From contig NZ_CP109467.1 in NCBI RefSeq assembly GCF_036227325.1, positions 6,448,001-6,512,000 of the forward strand: DNA of 64,000 bases. The letters run 5' to 3'. The translations under genes were made by a program, and so were the position numbers. The stretch's first letter is position 1. The number at the start of each line of letters is the position of its first letter. The stretch is from Streptomyces sp. NBC_01465. Lineage in GTDB: Bacteria > Actinomycetota > Actinomycetes > Streptomycetales > Streptomycetaceae. Below the pieces are notes generated by a model. That model worked only from the letters and a program-made list of their open reading frames with translations. It was not told where the DNA came from and did no database searches. Shown piece by piece: positions 1 to 8,632 of the stretch.

Positions 1-1146
1 CAGCGCCGCGACAAGCCCGACCCGGCCACGTACATCGGCTCGGGCAAGGCCCAGGAGCTGCGGGACATCGTGCTCGAATCCGGGGCGGACACCGTCGTGT
101 GCGACGGTGAACTCAGCCCCGGCCAGCTGATCCATCTCGAGGACGTCGTCAAGGTCAAGGTGGTCGACAGGACCGCGCTGATCCTCGACATCTTCGCCCA
201 GCACGCCAAGTCCCGAGAGGGCAAGGCACAGGTCTCGCTGGCGCAGATGCAGTACATGCTGCCCAGGCTCCGGGGCTGGGGTCAGTCGCTGTCGCGCCAG
301 ATGGGCGGCGGCGGGTCCAGCGGTGGCGGCGGCATGGCCACCCGTGGTCCCGGTGAGACCAAGATCGAGACGGACCGGCGCCGTATCCGCGAGAAGATGG
401 CGAAGATGCGCCGGGAGATCGCGGAGATGAAGACCGGCCGTGACATCAAGCGCCAGGAGCGCAAGCGCAACAAGGTGCCTTCGGTGGCGATCGCCGGATA
501 CACCAACGCCGGAAAGTCCTCGCTGCTCAACCGCCTCACGGGCGCGGGCGTGCTGGTGGAGAACTCACTGTTCGCCACCCTCGACCCGACCGTGCGCCGG
601 GCCGAGACGCCGACCGGCCGGGTCTACACCCTGGCCGACACCGTCGGGTTCGTACGGCATCTGCCGCACCACCTCGTCGAGGCGTTCCGCTCCACCATGG
701 AGGAGGTCGGTGACTCCGATCTGATCCTGCACGTGGTGGACGGCTCGCACCCGGTGCCGGAGGAGCAGCTCGCGGCGGTGCGCGAGGTGATCAGGGACGT
801 CGGCGCGACCGACGTGCCCGAGGTCGTGGTGATCAACAAGGCGGACGCGGCCGATCCGCTCGTACTGCAGCGGCTGCTGCGCACCGAGCGTCACGCCATC
901 GCGGTCTCGGCCCGTACGGGCGCGGGGATCGCGGAACTGCTCGCGATCATCGACGCCGAACTGCCCCGCCCGCAGGTGGAGATCGAGGCACTCGTGCCGT
1001 ACACGCACGGTGGACTGGTGGCCCGCGCCCACACCGAGGGTGAGGTGATCTCCGAGGAGCACACCCCGGAGGGCACTCTGCTCAAGGCGCGGGTGCACGA
1101 GGAACTGGCGTCCGACCTGGCGCAGTACGTGCCGGCGAAGGGCTGA
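1..1146 (+). CDS. hflX: GTPase HflX (5' end outside window)
   Basis: The reading frame is open from base 1, so the gene starts upstream of the window. HflX is a ribosome-associated GTPase that helps split or rescue stalled 70S ribosomes, in the cytoplasm. The visible 381 residues include the HflX N-terminal nucleotide-binding motif (KPDPATYIGSGK at the very start), a glycine-rich linker (MGGGGSSGGGG), the HflX signature GPGETKIETDRRRI, a coiled-coil stretch, then the G domain: GYTNAGKSS (G1), DPTVRR (G2), DTVGFV (G3), NKAD (G4) and SARTG (G5). All GTPase motifs look intact. A strong bidirectional terminator follows and separates it from the convergent protease gene. Confidence 0.97.
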   Translation, partial: QRRDKPDPATYIGSGKAQELRDIVLESGADTVVCDGELSPGQLIHLEDVVKVKVVDRTALILDIFAQHAKSREGKAQVSLAQMQYMLPRLRGWGQSLSRQMGGGGSSGGGGMATRGPGETKIETDRRRIREKMAKMRREIAEMKTGRDIKRQERKRNKVPSVAIAGYTNAGKSSLLNRLTGAGVLVENSLFATLDPTVRRAETPTGRVYTLADTVGFVRHLPHHLVEAFRSTMEEVGDSDLILHVVDGSHPVPEEQLAAVREVIRDVGATDVPEVVVINKADAADPLVLQRLLRTERHAIAVSARTGAGIAELLAIIDAELPRPQVEIEALVPYTHGGLVARAHTEGEVISEEHTPEGTLLKARVHEELASDLAQYVPAKG

Positions 1147-1167
1147 CACTTCCGCCGCTCGCGCACA

Positions 1168-1211
1168 GGCCGAAGGCCCGCACTCCTCTCGAGGGGTGCG
1201 GGCCTTCGGCC
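1168..1211. terminator. Bidirectional terminator between hflX and protease gene
   Basis: Perfect 16-bp inverted repeat: GGCCGAAGGCCCGCAC at 1168-1183 pairs with GTGCGGGCCTTCGGCC at 1196-1211, and the loop can pair further (CCTC/GAGG). It lies between two convergent genes and has no T-tract, as is common in Streptomyces. Confidence 0.85.
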
Positions 1212-1225
1212 GTATGGAGCGCGTT

Positions 1226-2398
1226 CTACTTGTTGGCGAACTTCTTGCTCTGCGCCTCGTAGACCTGCTTGGCCTCCTTGCCGAGGCGCGGACCGGCCAG
1301 CCAGCCGGACTCCACCGGGCCGATCGAGGTGTTCGAGACCAGCGCGGGCTGACCGTCCTGGCCCGTGGTGAGCCAGCCACCGCCGGAGGAACCGCCGGTC
1401 ATCGTGCAGCCGAGGCGGTACATCGTCGGGTCGTTCTGCGCGAGGGAGAGACGGCCCGGCTTGTCGGCGCACCGGAACAGCTTCTGGCCGTCGAAGGGCT
1501 TGGCCGCCGGATAGCCGTTCGCCGACATGCTGGCGATCTTGGGTACGGCAGGAGCGTTGAAGTCCACAGAGACAGCCGAACCGGTCGTCTCCTCAAGGGA
1601 CTTGGTGGATCCCTTCTCGGGGGCCACGTGCAGCACGGCGAAGTCGTACGGAGCGCCCGCGCCTCCGCTCGGGCCGCCGCCCGCGATCCACTGGTCGGAG
1701 GTCTGCGCCCCGTCCGCCCAGAAGACGCCGTAGGGAGCGAGCTGCTCCCGGGTCGGCTTCGGCAGCTCCGCGGCCGACTTGCCGCCGTCGTTGTACGACG
1801 GCACGAAGATGATGTTGCGGTACCAGCCGCCCTTGGCGCCGGCGTGGACGCAGTGACCGGCAGTCCACACCAGGTTGGACTTGCCGGGATGGGCCGGGTC
1901 CTTCACGACGGTGCCCGAGCAGACCGCCTGGCCCTCGGGGGTGTCGAAGATGACCTTGCCGAGCGCCGGAAGGCTCTTGTGGTACGGGGAGTTGAGCTCC
2001 TGCGCGGTCACGGGGGCCGGGACCGGGTCGGTGATGCCCTTGTCGCCCGAGATGTCATTGGGGACGGGCTGCTGCGGCTGCTTGTCGGCGCCCTTCATCC
2101 GGTCCGGGTCCCACAGACCGTCAATGATCGGGTTGATGAAGTCCTGGGCCTCGCGGAGCCACTTGTCCTTGTCCCAGTTCTTCCACTCGCCGTCCTTCCA
2201 CTTGTCCAGGTCGAAGCCGTGCTCCTTCAGCCGGTCCTTGATGTCGTCCGGGATCTGGATGCCGTCGGACGAGGAGGAGGCCGTCGAACCGCTGGGCTTG
2301 TCACCGGCGTTGTCGTCGCCCGGGCCGCACGCGGTCGCGGCAAGAGCCAGTACGGCAGTCAGCCCGACTGCTGCCAAGGCTGGGCGTATCGGTCGCAT
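1226..2398 (-). CDS. Lipoprotein trypsin-like serine peptidase
   Basis: Predicted membrane-anchored extracellular serine protease of the chymotrypsin fold, 390 residues. The chosen ATG at 2398 has AGGGGG about 9 nt upstream and begins a lipoprotein signal peptide (MRPIRPALAAVGLTAVLALA) ending in ATAC, so Cys24 would be lipidated. A charged Trp/Lys-rich segment (about 50-110) precedes the protease domain. The catalytic triad is visible: His182 in VWTAGHC, Asp252 in YDFAVLH and Ser338 in GGSSGG. Cys160/Cys183 and Cys310/Cys331 may form disulfides. The substrate is unknown. It stands alone, convergent with hflX and divergent from the siderophore operon. Confidence 0.88.
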   Translation of the reverse strand: MRPIRPALAAVGLTAVLALAATACGPGDDNAGDKPSGSTASSSSDGIQIPDDIKDRLKEHGFDLDKWKDGEWKNWDKDKWLREAQDFINPIIDGLWDPDRMKGADKQPQQPVPNDISGDKGITDPVPAPVTAQELNSPYHKSLPALGKVIFDTPEGQAVCSGTVVKDPAHPGKSNLVWTAGHCVHAGAKGGWYRNIIFVPSYNDGGKSAAELPKPTREQLAPYGVFWADGAQTSDQWIAGGGPSGGAGAPYDFAVLHVAPEKGSTKSLEETTGSAVSVDFNAPAVPKIASMSANGYPAAKPFDGQKLFRCADKPGRLSLAQNDPTMYRLGCTMTGGSSGGGWLTTGQDGQPALVSNTSIGPVESGWLAGPRLGKEAKQVYEAQSKKFANK

Positions 2399-2649
2399 GT
2401 TGTGTTCCCCCTGGGACTTCGAATGTCTGAACTGCGGCACCACGGTGCCGAATTGCGGGCTCCACTATGCCGTGCTGCTGGGGACGGCGTGCAGCAGGGT
2501 CGTGGTTCCGTGGCCGCAAGGATCTTCCGACGTACCCGTGATCCCACGGCACGTGCGTCGTTGGTACGTACGGGGGGTTCCGGGCTGCGTTCAGCACCGG
2601 AGTGCGACGGGTGTACGACAGGACCGTTACAGCGGGAGGACCGAAAGCC

Positions 2650-4008
2650 GTGGCCGTGACCGAGGGGATCGCGCACGAGGGAATCCTGCGGCGCCAGTCG
2701 CTGCGCGAGTCGGCGGCTCGCACCTATGCGAGGTCGCTGCCCATCGTGCCCGTACGGGCACGCGGGCTGACGATCGAAGGTGCGGACGGACGGCGGTATC
2801 TCGACTGCCTCTCCGGGGCCGGGACCCTCGCGCTGGGTCACAACCATCCCGCGGTCCTCGAAGCGGTCAAGAAGGTCATCGACTCGGGCGCCCCGTTGCA
2901 CGTCCTGGACCTGGCCACACCCGTCAAGGACGCCTTCACCACCGAGTTGTTCGCCACTCTGCCGCCCGGGCTTGCCGACAACGCGCGGGTGCAGTTCTGC
3001 GGACCGGCCGGCACGGACGCGGTCGAGGCCGCGCTCAAGCTGGTCCGTACGGCGACCGGGCGCAGCGGACTGCTCGCCTTCACCGGCGCCTACCACGGCA
3101 TGACCGAGGGCGCGCTGGCCGCATCCGGTGGTGCGCCGGACGTACGGGTGACACGGCTGCCGTACCCCCAGGAGTACCGCTGCCCGTTCGGCGTCGGCGG
3201 TGAGCGCGGCGCCGAACTCTCGTCCCGCTGGACCCAGACCCTCCTCGACGACCCCAAGAGCGGGGTGGCCGCACCGGCCGGGATGATCCTCGAACCGGTG
3301 CAGGGCGAGGGCGGAGTGATCCCCGCCCCCGACGACTGGCTGCGGCGGATGCGCCGGATCACCGCGGACCGCTCGATTCCGCTCATCGCCGACGAAGTAC
3401 AGACCGGGGTGGGGCGCACCGGTGCTTTCTGGGCGGTCGAGCACAGCGGGATCGTCCCCGACGTGATGGTCCTCTCCAAGGCCATCGGCGGCTCCCTGCC
3501 CCTCGCTGTCGTCGTCTACCGCTCGGAGCTGGACGCCTGGGAGCCCGGTGCGCACGCCGGTACCTTCCGCGGCAACCAGCTTGCCATGGCGGCGGGCGCG
3601 GCCACCCTGCGCCACGTCCGCGAGAACCGTCTCGCCGAGCGCGCCGCCACCCTGGGCGCTCGGATGCTCGGCCGGCTCCAGGGGCTGGCCGCAGACCACC
3701 CACGCATCGGTGACGTCCGCGGCAAGGGCCTCATGATCGGCGTCGAACTCGTCGCCCCGGAAGCGGAGGACCTGACCGCCGCCGGCCCGCCCCCGGCCGA
3801 CCCCGCCCTCGCCGCCGCGGTGCAGCGGGAGTGCCTCGACCGCGGCCTCATCGTCGAACTCGGCGGCCGCCACAGCAGTGTTGTACGGCTGCTCCCTCCC
3901 CTCACCATCACCGACGAACAGGCCGAGGCCGTACTGGACCGTCTCGCCGACGCCCTGAGCGCCGCCGAACGCACGCACCGCCCCCGCGAGACCGGGCCCT
4001 CTCACTGA
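2650..4008 (+). CDS. Diaminobutyrate--2-oxoglutarate-type aminotransferase (class III, PLP)
   Basis: First gene of a four-gene NIS siderophore operon. Class III PLP aminotransferase, 452 residues, most like 2,4-diaminobutyrate:2-oxoglutarate transaminases (EctB, RhbA), which make L-diaminobutyrate from aspartate semialdehyde. The sequence shows the cofactor phosphate region CGPAGTDAVEAALK (118-130), AYHG (147-150), DEVQTGVGRTG (248-258) and the PLP lysine Lys277 in LSKAIGG. GTG at 2650 was chosen because GGGAGGA ends about 9 nt upstream; an in-frame start at 2602 has no comparable site. The next gene begins 29 nt after the stop. No diaminobutyrate decarboxylase gene is nearby, so the product may be used without decarboxylation. 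Exact substrate is inferred from family and context. Confidence 0.85.
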   Translation: MAVTEGIAHEGILRRQSLRESAARTYARSLPIVPVRARGLTIEGADGRRYLDCLSGAGTLALGHNHPAVLEAVKKVIDSGAPLHVLDLATPVKDAFTTELFATLPPGLADNARVQFCGPAGTDAVEAALKLVRTATGRSGLLAFTGAYHGMTEGALAASGGAPDVRVTRLPYPQEYRCPFGVGGERGAELSSRWTQTLLDDPKSGVAAPAGMILEPVQGEGGVIPAPDDWLRRMRRITADRSIPLIADEVQTGVGRTGAFWAVEHSGIVPDVMVLSKAIGGSLPLAVVVYRSELDAWEPGAHAGTFRGNQLAMAAGAATLRHVRENRLAERAATLGARMLGRLQGLAADHPRIGDVRGKGLMIGVELVAPEAEDLTAAGPPPADPALAAAVQRECLDRGLIVELGGRHSSVVRLLPPLTITDEQAEAVLDRLADALSAAERTHRPRETGPSH

Positions 4009-4037
4009 CCCCGGACCACCCCACAAGGAAGCCCTCC

Positions 4038-5894
4038 GTGAACCCCACCCCCGCACCCGATGCGCCCGAGGCCGACAGCCGCCCCACCGCCCACGGTCCG
4101 CGATCGGTCGATCCGGCGGCGGTACCGCGCCAGAAGACGGGGTCCCAGCTGCCGGTCGGCCTCCCCGGGGATCTTCTCGACGACCCGGACCCGCACGCGG
4201 CGGCAGAAGCGGCGGCCGTCGAGAACCTGCTGCGCTGCTGGGTACGGGAGAACAACCTGGCCCGCCCGGACGGCCCCACCCTGCGCATCCCGCTCCACGC
4301 CAGTGGCAGCGCCTTCCTCATTCCCGTCCGCTACTGGTCGGCCACCGGATGGCACCGCTTCGGCAGGCCCGCTCTGGAAGGAGGCCCGCAGGGGGCCCCG
4401 GCCGCCGACGCCGTCACCGTCGCAGCCCTGCTCGGCCGCGAGGCCGGCCAGGCGGAGAGCTCCGACCTGGTGGGCAGGGTCGCCGATTCGGTACGCCGCA
4501 CTGCCTCCTTCATCACCGACCGGCGTGCCGCCCCCGCCCCCGTTGCCGAGTCCGACCTCTTTCTCACCGCCGAACAGTCGCTCCTCCTCGGCCACCCCCT
4601 GCACCCCACTCCGAAAAGCAGGGAAGGCCTCTCGGAGGCCGAAACCCGCCTCTACTCACCCGAGTTGCACGGCTCCTTCCCGCTGCACTGGATGGCGGTC
4701 GACCGGTCGGCACTGGCGCACGACTCCGCCTGGACCGAGCGCGGCCGCACCGTCCCGGCCGACCAACTGGCAGCCCGCCTCGCCGGAGACCTCCCACTCC
4801 CCGCCGGCACCGTGCCCCTGCCCCTTCACCCCTGGCAGGCCCGGGACCTGGCCCACCGCCCCGCCGTGGCCGCCCTCCTGGAAGCGGGACTGCTCCACGA
4901 CCTCGGACCGCACGGCGACCACTGGCATCCCACCTCCTCGGTCCGAACCGTCCACCGCCCCGGCGCCCCGGCCATGCTCAAGCTCTCGCTGGGCCTGCGC
5001 ATCACCAACTCCCGCCGGGAGAACCTCCGCAAGGAACTCCACCGGGGCGTCGAGGTACAACGCCTTCTGCGCGGCGGACTCGCCGAGGAGTGGCAGTCCG
5101 CCCACCCGGGCTTCGACATCGTCCGCGACCCGGCCTGGCTCGCCGTCGACACCCCGGACGGAGAACCGCTCCCCGGCCTTGACGTCGTGCTGCGCCACAA
5201 CCCGTTCGGCCCCGGCGACGACGCCGTCTGCATCGCAGGACTCACCGGACCCCGCCCCTGGCCCGGCCGGAGCGGAATGCACTCCCGCCTCGCCGACATC
5301 GTGACCGGGCTGGCCACCCGCACCGGACGGCCCACCGACGCCGTCGCCGCGGAGTGGTTCCTGCGCTACCTCGACCATGTCGTTCGCCCCGTGCTCTGGC
5401 TCGACGGGACCGCCGGCATCGCCCTCGAAGCCCACCAGCAGAACACCCTGGTCATCCTCGACCCGGAAGGCTGGCCCGTCGGCGGCCGCTACCGCGACAA
5501 CCAGGGCTACTACTTCCGGGAATCCCACCGGGACTCCCTCGAACAACGCCTCCCCTCCATCGGCACCGACAGCGACACGTTCGTCCCCGACGCCGTCACC
5601 GACGAACGCTTCGCCTACTACCTCGGCATCAACAACGTCCTGGGTCTGATCGGCGCCTTCGGTGCCCAGGACCTCGCCGACGAACGCCTGCTCCTCGCCG
5701 CCTTCCGCCAGTTCCTCACCAAAGCCACCGCCCTGGGCTCCCCCCTGCCCGCACTCCTCCTCGACACCCCAGTACTCCGCACCAAGGCCAATCTGCTGAC
5801 CCGGCTGCACGGACTCGACGAACTCGTCGGGCCCGTCGACACCCAGTCCGTCTACGTCGCCCTCACCAACCCCCTTCACTCCACCGGGACATGA
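4038..5894 (+). CDS. IucA/IucC family NIS siderophore synthetase (first)
   Basis: ATP-dependent synthetase (618 residues) of the NRPS-independent siderophore family. These enzymes adenylate a carboxylate such as citrate and condense it with an amine or alcohol. Family motifs: HPLHPTPKSREG near 190, HPWQ, TSSVRT, KLSLGLRITNSRRENLR, DVVLRHNPFG, and the C-terminal FhuF-like part with EAHQQNTLV and RDNQGYYF. GTG at 4038 has AAGGAA 7 nt upstream; the frame is open further 5' into the aminotransferase gene but without a site. The stop overlaps an ATGA. It differs clearly from the second synthetase in this operon, so the two probably catalyse successive condensations. Confidence 0.92.
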   Translation: MNPTPAPDAPEADSRPTAHGPRSVDPAAVPRQKTGSQLPVGLPGDLLDDPDPHAAAEAAAVENLLRCWVRENNLARPDGPTLRIPLHASGSAFLIPVRYWSATGWHRFGRPALEGGPQGAPAADAVTVAALLGREAGQAESSDLVGRVADSVRRTASFITDRRAAPAPVAESDLFLTAEQSLLLGHPLHPTPKSREGLSEAETRLYSPELHGSFPLHWMAVDRSALAHDSAWTERGRTVPADQLAARLAGDLPLPAGTVPLPLHPWQARDLAHRPAVAALLEAGLLHDLGPHGDHWHPTSSVRTVHRPGAPAMLKLSLGLRITNSRRENLRKELHRGVEVQRLLRGGLAEEWQSAHPGFDIVRDPAWLAVDTPDGEPLPGLDVVLRHNPFGPGDDAVCIAGLTGPRPWPGRSGMHSRLADIVTGLATRTGRPTDAVAAEWFLRYLDHVVRPVLWLDGTAGIALEAHQQNTLVILDPEGWPVGGRYRDNQGYYFRESHRDSLEQRLPSIGTDSDTFVPDAVTDERFAYYLGINNVLGLIGAFGAQDLADERLLLAAFRQFLTKATALGSPLPALLLDTPVLRTKANLLTRLHGLDELVGPVDTQSVYVALTNPLHSTGT

Positions 5895-5933
5895 CCCCAC
5901 CCGACATCAGCACGTGAAATGAGGAACGTCGCC

Positions 5934-6665
5934 GTGCCTCCCACCGATGCGAGCACCGACACAGGAACCAGCCCCCACCCAGGGGGCCCCGAGGACACCC
6001 TGGATCTCCGGCTTCCCGAAGAGCTGCTCTCGCTCCTGCGCGACACGGACCCGGCGACCGCACACCGGACCGCCCCGTCCGTGCCGCCCGAGGACGACCT
6101 GCTCGACAACCCTCTGGCGTGGGGCCCCGCGACCACCGCCGCAGGGGTCTTCCGTCTGGCTCCCGTGTCGATCGACCGTGACCTCTCGCTCATCAGCCGG
6201 TGGATGAACGACCCCGCCGTCGCCGCCTTCTGGGAACTGCCGGGCCCCGAGTCCGTCACCGCCGCACATCTGCGCTCCCAGCTCGACGGCGACGGACGCA
6301 GCTCCCCCTGCCTGGGCGTACTGGACGGCACACCGATGAGCTACTGGGAGATCTACCGCGCGGACCTCGATCCACTCGCCCGGCACTACCCCGCCCGCCC
6401 CCACGACACCGGCCTCCACCTCCTCATCGGCGGCGTCGCCGACCGCGCCCACGGTCTCGGCACCACCCTCCTGCGCGCCGTCTCCGACCTCGTCCTCGAC
6501 CACCGACCGCACTGCGCACGCGTCATCGCCGAACCCGACCTGCGCAACACCCCCTCCGTCGCCGCCTTCCTCAGCGCCGGCTTCCGCTTCTCGGCGGAGG
6601 TCGACCTCCCCGACAAACGGGCAGCCCTGATGGTCCGCGACCGGGCCTTCCGCAATCTGATGTGA
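5934..6665 (+). CDS. IucB/AlcB-like GNAT acyltransferase
   Basis: Siderophore-type N-acyltransferase of the GNAT fold, 243 residues, resembling the MbtK/IucB conserved domain that acylates N-hydroxylated or free amines. The first 75 residues are low complexity. The domain follows from about 80 (WMNDPAVAAFWELPGP, the YWEIYRADLD core, and the acetyl-CoA loop region LLIGGVADRAHGLGTTLL), ending in EPDLRNTPSVAAFLSAGFRF. GTG at 5934 was chosen over ATG at 5919 because GAGGAA lies 7 nt before it. It sits between the two synthetases, so it probably supplies the acyl-amine building block. No N-hydroxylase is nearby, so whether a hydroxamate is formed is open. Confidence 0.85.
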   Translation: MPPTDASTDTGTSPHPGGPEDTLDLRLPEELLSLLRDTDPATAHRTAPSVPPEDDLLDNPLAWGPATTAAGVFRLAPVSIDRDLSLISRWMNDPAVAAFWELPGPESVTAAHLRSQLDGDGRSSPCLGVLDGTPMSYWEIYRADLDPLARHYPARPHDTGLHLLIGGVADRAHGLGTTLLRAVSDLVLDHRPHCARVIAEPDLRNTPSVAAFLSAGFRFSAEVDLPDKRAALMVRDRAFRNLM

Positions 6666-6764
6666 CCCGCTCCGTGTGCCCTCTCATGTGCCCCCCTTGA
6701 TGTGAACGACCGCTGCCTTGGATACACCGCTCGTCCCGAATCGGTTCCACCCCGAGGAGTCCCC

Positions 6765-8594
6765 GTGCCCACACCCCCTGCCACTCCTGACTCCGCAGAG
6801 GAATCCACGGAGGAGCCAGTGCTGTTCGCACCGCCCGAGCTGAACCGTGACGTCTGGGACCGGGCGGCAGGCCGCCTCCTCGCCAAGATGCTCGGCGCCT
6901 TCGCCTACGAGGAGCTCATCGAGCCCGTCCCCGTCGCTTCGCCGGCCGGCGACGACCGCCACTCCTTCCTCCTGGACGACGACAGCCTCCTCACCTTCCG
7001 TGCCCGACGCGGCAGTTACGGTCACTGGCACATCGACCCGGACTCCGTCGAGGTCCAGGGGCGTCCTTTCGGTGACCCGCTGCAGTTCCTCGTCCGCGCC
7101 CGCCGCGTGCTCGCCCTCGACGGCGCCACCCTGGGACACCTCGTCCGCGAGCTCACCGCCACCCTCGCCGCCGACGCCAGGCTCGACCACACCGCCCTCC
7201 CCGTGGCCCGTCTCGCCGACCTCGACTACGCGCAGCTGGAGGGACACCAGACCGGACACCCCTGGCTCGTCCTCAACAAGGGCCGCCTCGGCTTCTCCGC
7301 CACCGACGCCGCGCGCTGGACCCCCGAGGCGCGCAGACCGACACGTCTCCCCTGGATCGCGGTCACCACCGAGCTCGCCTCCTACCGTGGCGTCCCCGGA
7401 CTCGCCACCCCCGACCGCCTCTACAGCCGCGAACTCGACGCCCCCACCCGCGCCTCCTTCACCGCCGTACTCCGGGCCCGCGGCCTCGACCCGGACCAGT
7501 ACCTCTATCTCCCCGTCCACCCCTGGCAGTGGCACGAGACGATCCTGCCGCTCTTCGCCCCGGCCGTCGCCCACAACGCGATCGTCCCGCTCCACTCGGA
7601 CGGCGACCTGCGCCTCCCCCAACAGTCGATCCGTACGTTCCTCAACACCAGCCGCCCCGACCGGCACACCGTGAAGCTGCCCCTCTCCATCCTCAACACC
7701 CTGGTCTGGCGCGGCCTCCCCACCGAACGAACCCTCGCCGCACCCGCCGTCACCACCTGGGTCCAGGGCCTGCGCGACGGCGACGCCTACCTCCGCGACG
7801 AATGCCGCGTGATCCTCCTCGGCGAGGTTGCGTCCGTCGCCGTCCAACACCCTCTGTACGACCAGCTGCCCGAAGTCCCGTACCAGTACCGGGAACTCCT
7901 CGGCGCGATCTGGCGCGAGCCGCTCGAGGGTCACCTCGCGCCCGGCGAACGTGCCCGTACGCTCGCCTCCCTGCTCCACACCGACCCCGAGGGACGCGCC
8001 TTCACCGCCGAACTCGTCGCCCGCTCGCAGCTGGCCCCCACCGTCTGGCTCCGCCGCCTGTTCGCCGCCCTGCTGCCCCCGCTGCTGCGCTTCCTCTACC
8101 GCTACGGCACCGTCTTCTCACCGCACGGCGAGAACGCCATCGTCGTCTTCGACGACCACGACGTCCCGGTCCGCCTCGCGATCAAGGACTTCGTCGACGA
8201 CGTGAACGTCAGCGCGGAACCGCTGCCCGAGCACGACTCCATGCCGGAGGACGTCCGGGCCATCCTCCTCACCGAGGACCCGTCCTTCCTCACGCAGTTC
8301 ATCCACTCGGGGCTCTTCATCGGCGTCTTCCGCTTCCTCGCCCCCCTCTGCGAGGACCAACTGGGGGTTCCGGAGAGCGAGTTCTGGTCGCTCGTACGGG
8401 CCGAGATCCTGCGCCACCAGGCACGATTCCCCGAACTGAAGGACCGCTACGAAACCTTCGACCTGCTCACCCCCCGGCTCGAGCGCCTGAGCCTCAACCG
8501 CAACCGTCTCCACCTCGACGGCTACCGCGACCGCCCCGACCGCCCCCACGCCGCCGTCCACGGCTCCGTGCCCAACCCCCTCCACCAGGTGTGA
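6765..8594 (+). CDS. IucA/IucC family NIS siderophore synthetase (second)
   Basis: Second NIS synthetase, 609 residues. Motifs: GHPWLVLNKGRLGF, HPWQWHE, QQSIRTFLNTSRPDRHTVKL, PHGENAIVVFDD, KDFVDDVNVS and a C-terminal FhuF-like region. The HPxxKGRxG and SIRT motifs place it in a different branch from the first synthetase, closer to the DesD/AlcC/IucC type that usually performs the final condensation or cyclisation. GTG at 6765 has CGAGGAG 5 nt upstream. The 99-nt gap after the acyltransferase gene is the longest in the operon. The dinG gene starts 38 nt downstream and may be partly read through. No transporter or siderophore-binding protein accompanies the operon. Confidence 0.92.
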   Translation: MPTPPATPDSAEESTEEPVLFAPPELNRDVWDRAAGRLLAKMLGAFAYEELIEPVPVASPAGDDRHSFLLDDDSLLTFRARRGSYGHWHIDPDSVEVQGRPFGDPLQFLVRARRVLALDGATLGHLVRELTATLAADARLDHTALPVARLADLDYAQLEGHQTGHPWLVLNKGRLGFSATDAARWTPEARRPTRLPWIAVTTELASYRGVPGLATPDRLYSRELDAPTRASFTAVLRARGLDPDQYLYLPVHPWQWHETILPLFAPAVAHNAIVPLHSDGDLRLPQQSIRTFLNTSRPDRHTVKLPLSILNTLVWRGLPTERTLAAPAVTTWVQGLRDGDAYLRDECRVILLGEVASVAVQHPLYDQLPEVPYQYRELLGAIWREPLEGHLAPGERARTLASLLHTDPEGRAFTAELVARSQLAPTVWLRRLFAALLPPLLRFLYRYGTVFSPHGENAIVVFDDHDVPVRLAIKDFVDDVNVSAEPLPEHDSMPEDVRAILLTEDPSFLTQFIHSGLFIGVFRFLAPLCEDQLGVPESEFWSLVRAEILRHQARFPELKDRYETFDLLTPRLERLSLNRNRLHLDGYRDRPDRPHAAVHGSVPNPLHQV

Positions 8595-8632
8595 TCCCGA
8601 TTGTCAGTGCCGCACCGTAGGGTGGTCCCGCT

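Noticed and set aside
1196..4056. Long open frames overlapping the lipoprotein protease and aminotransferase genes on both strands
   Set aside because: The recognised proteins use the other frames with proper starts and motifs; these have neither.
5891..5917. Nine-codon frame (MTPPDIST) between the first synthetase and the acyltransferase
   Set aside because: Very short, no family, and probably only an overlap of stop and start signals.
2650..8594. The NIS operon as the desferrioxamine (des) cluster
   Set aside because: No lysine decarboxylase (desA) or N-hydroxylase (desB) is present, and it has an aminotransferase and two synthetases.
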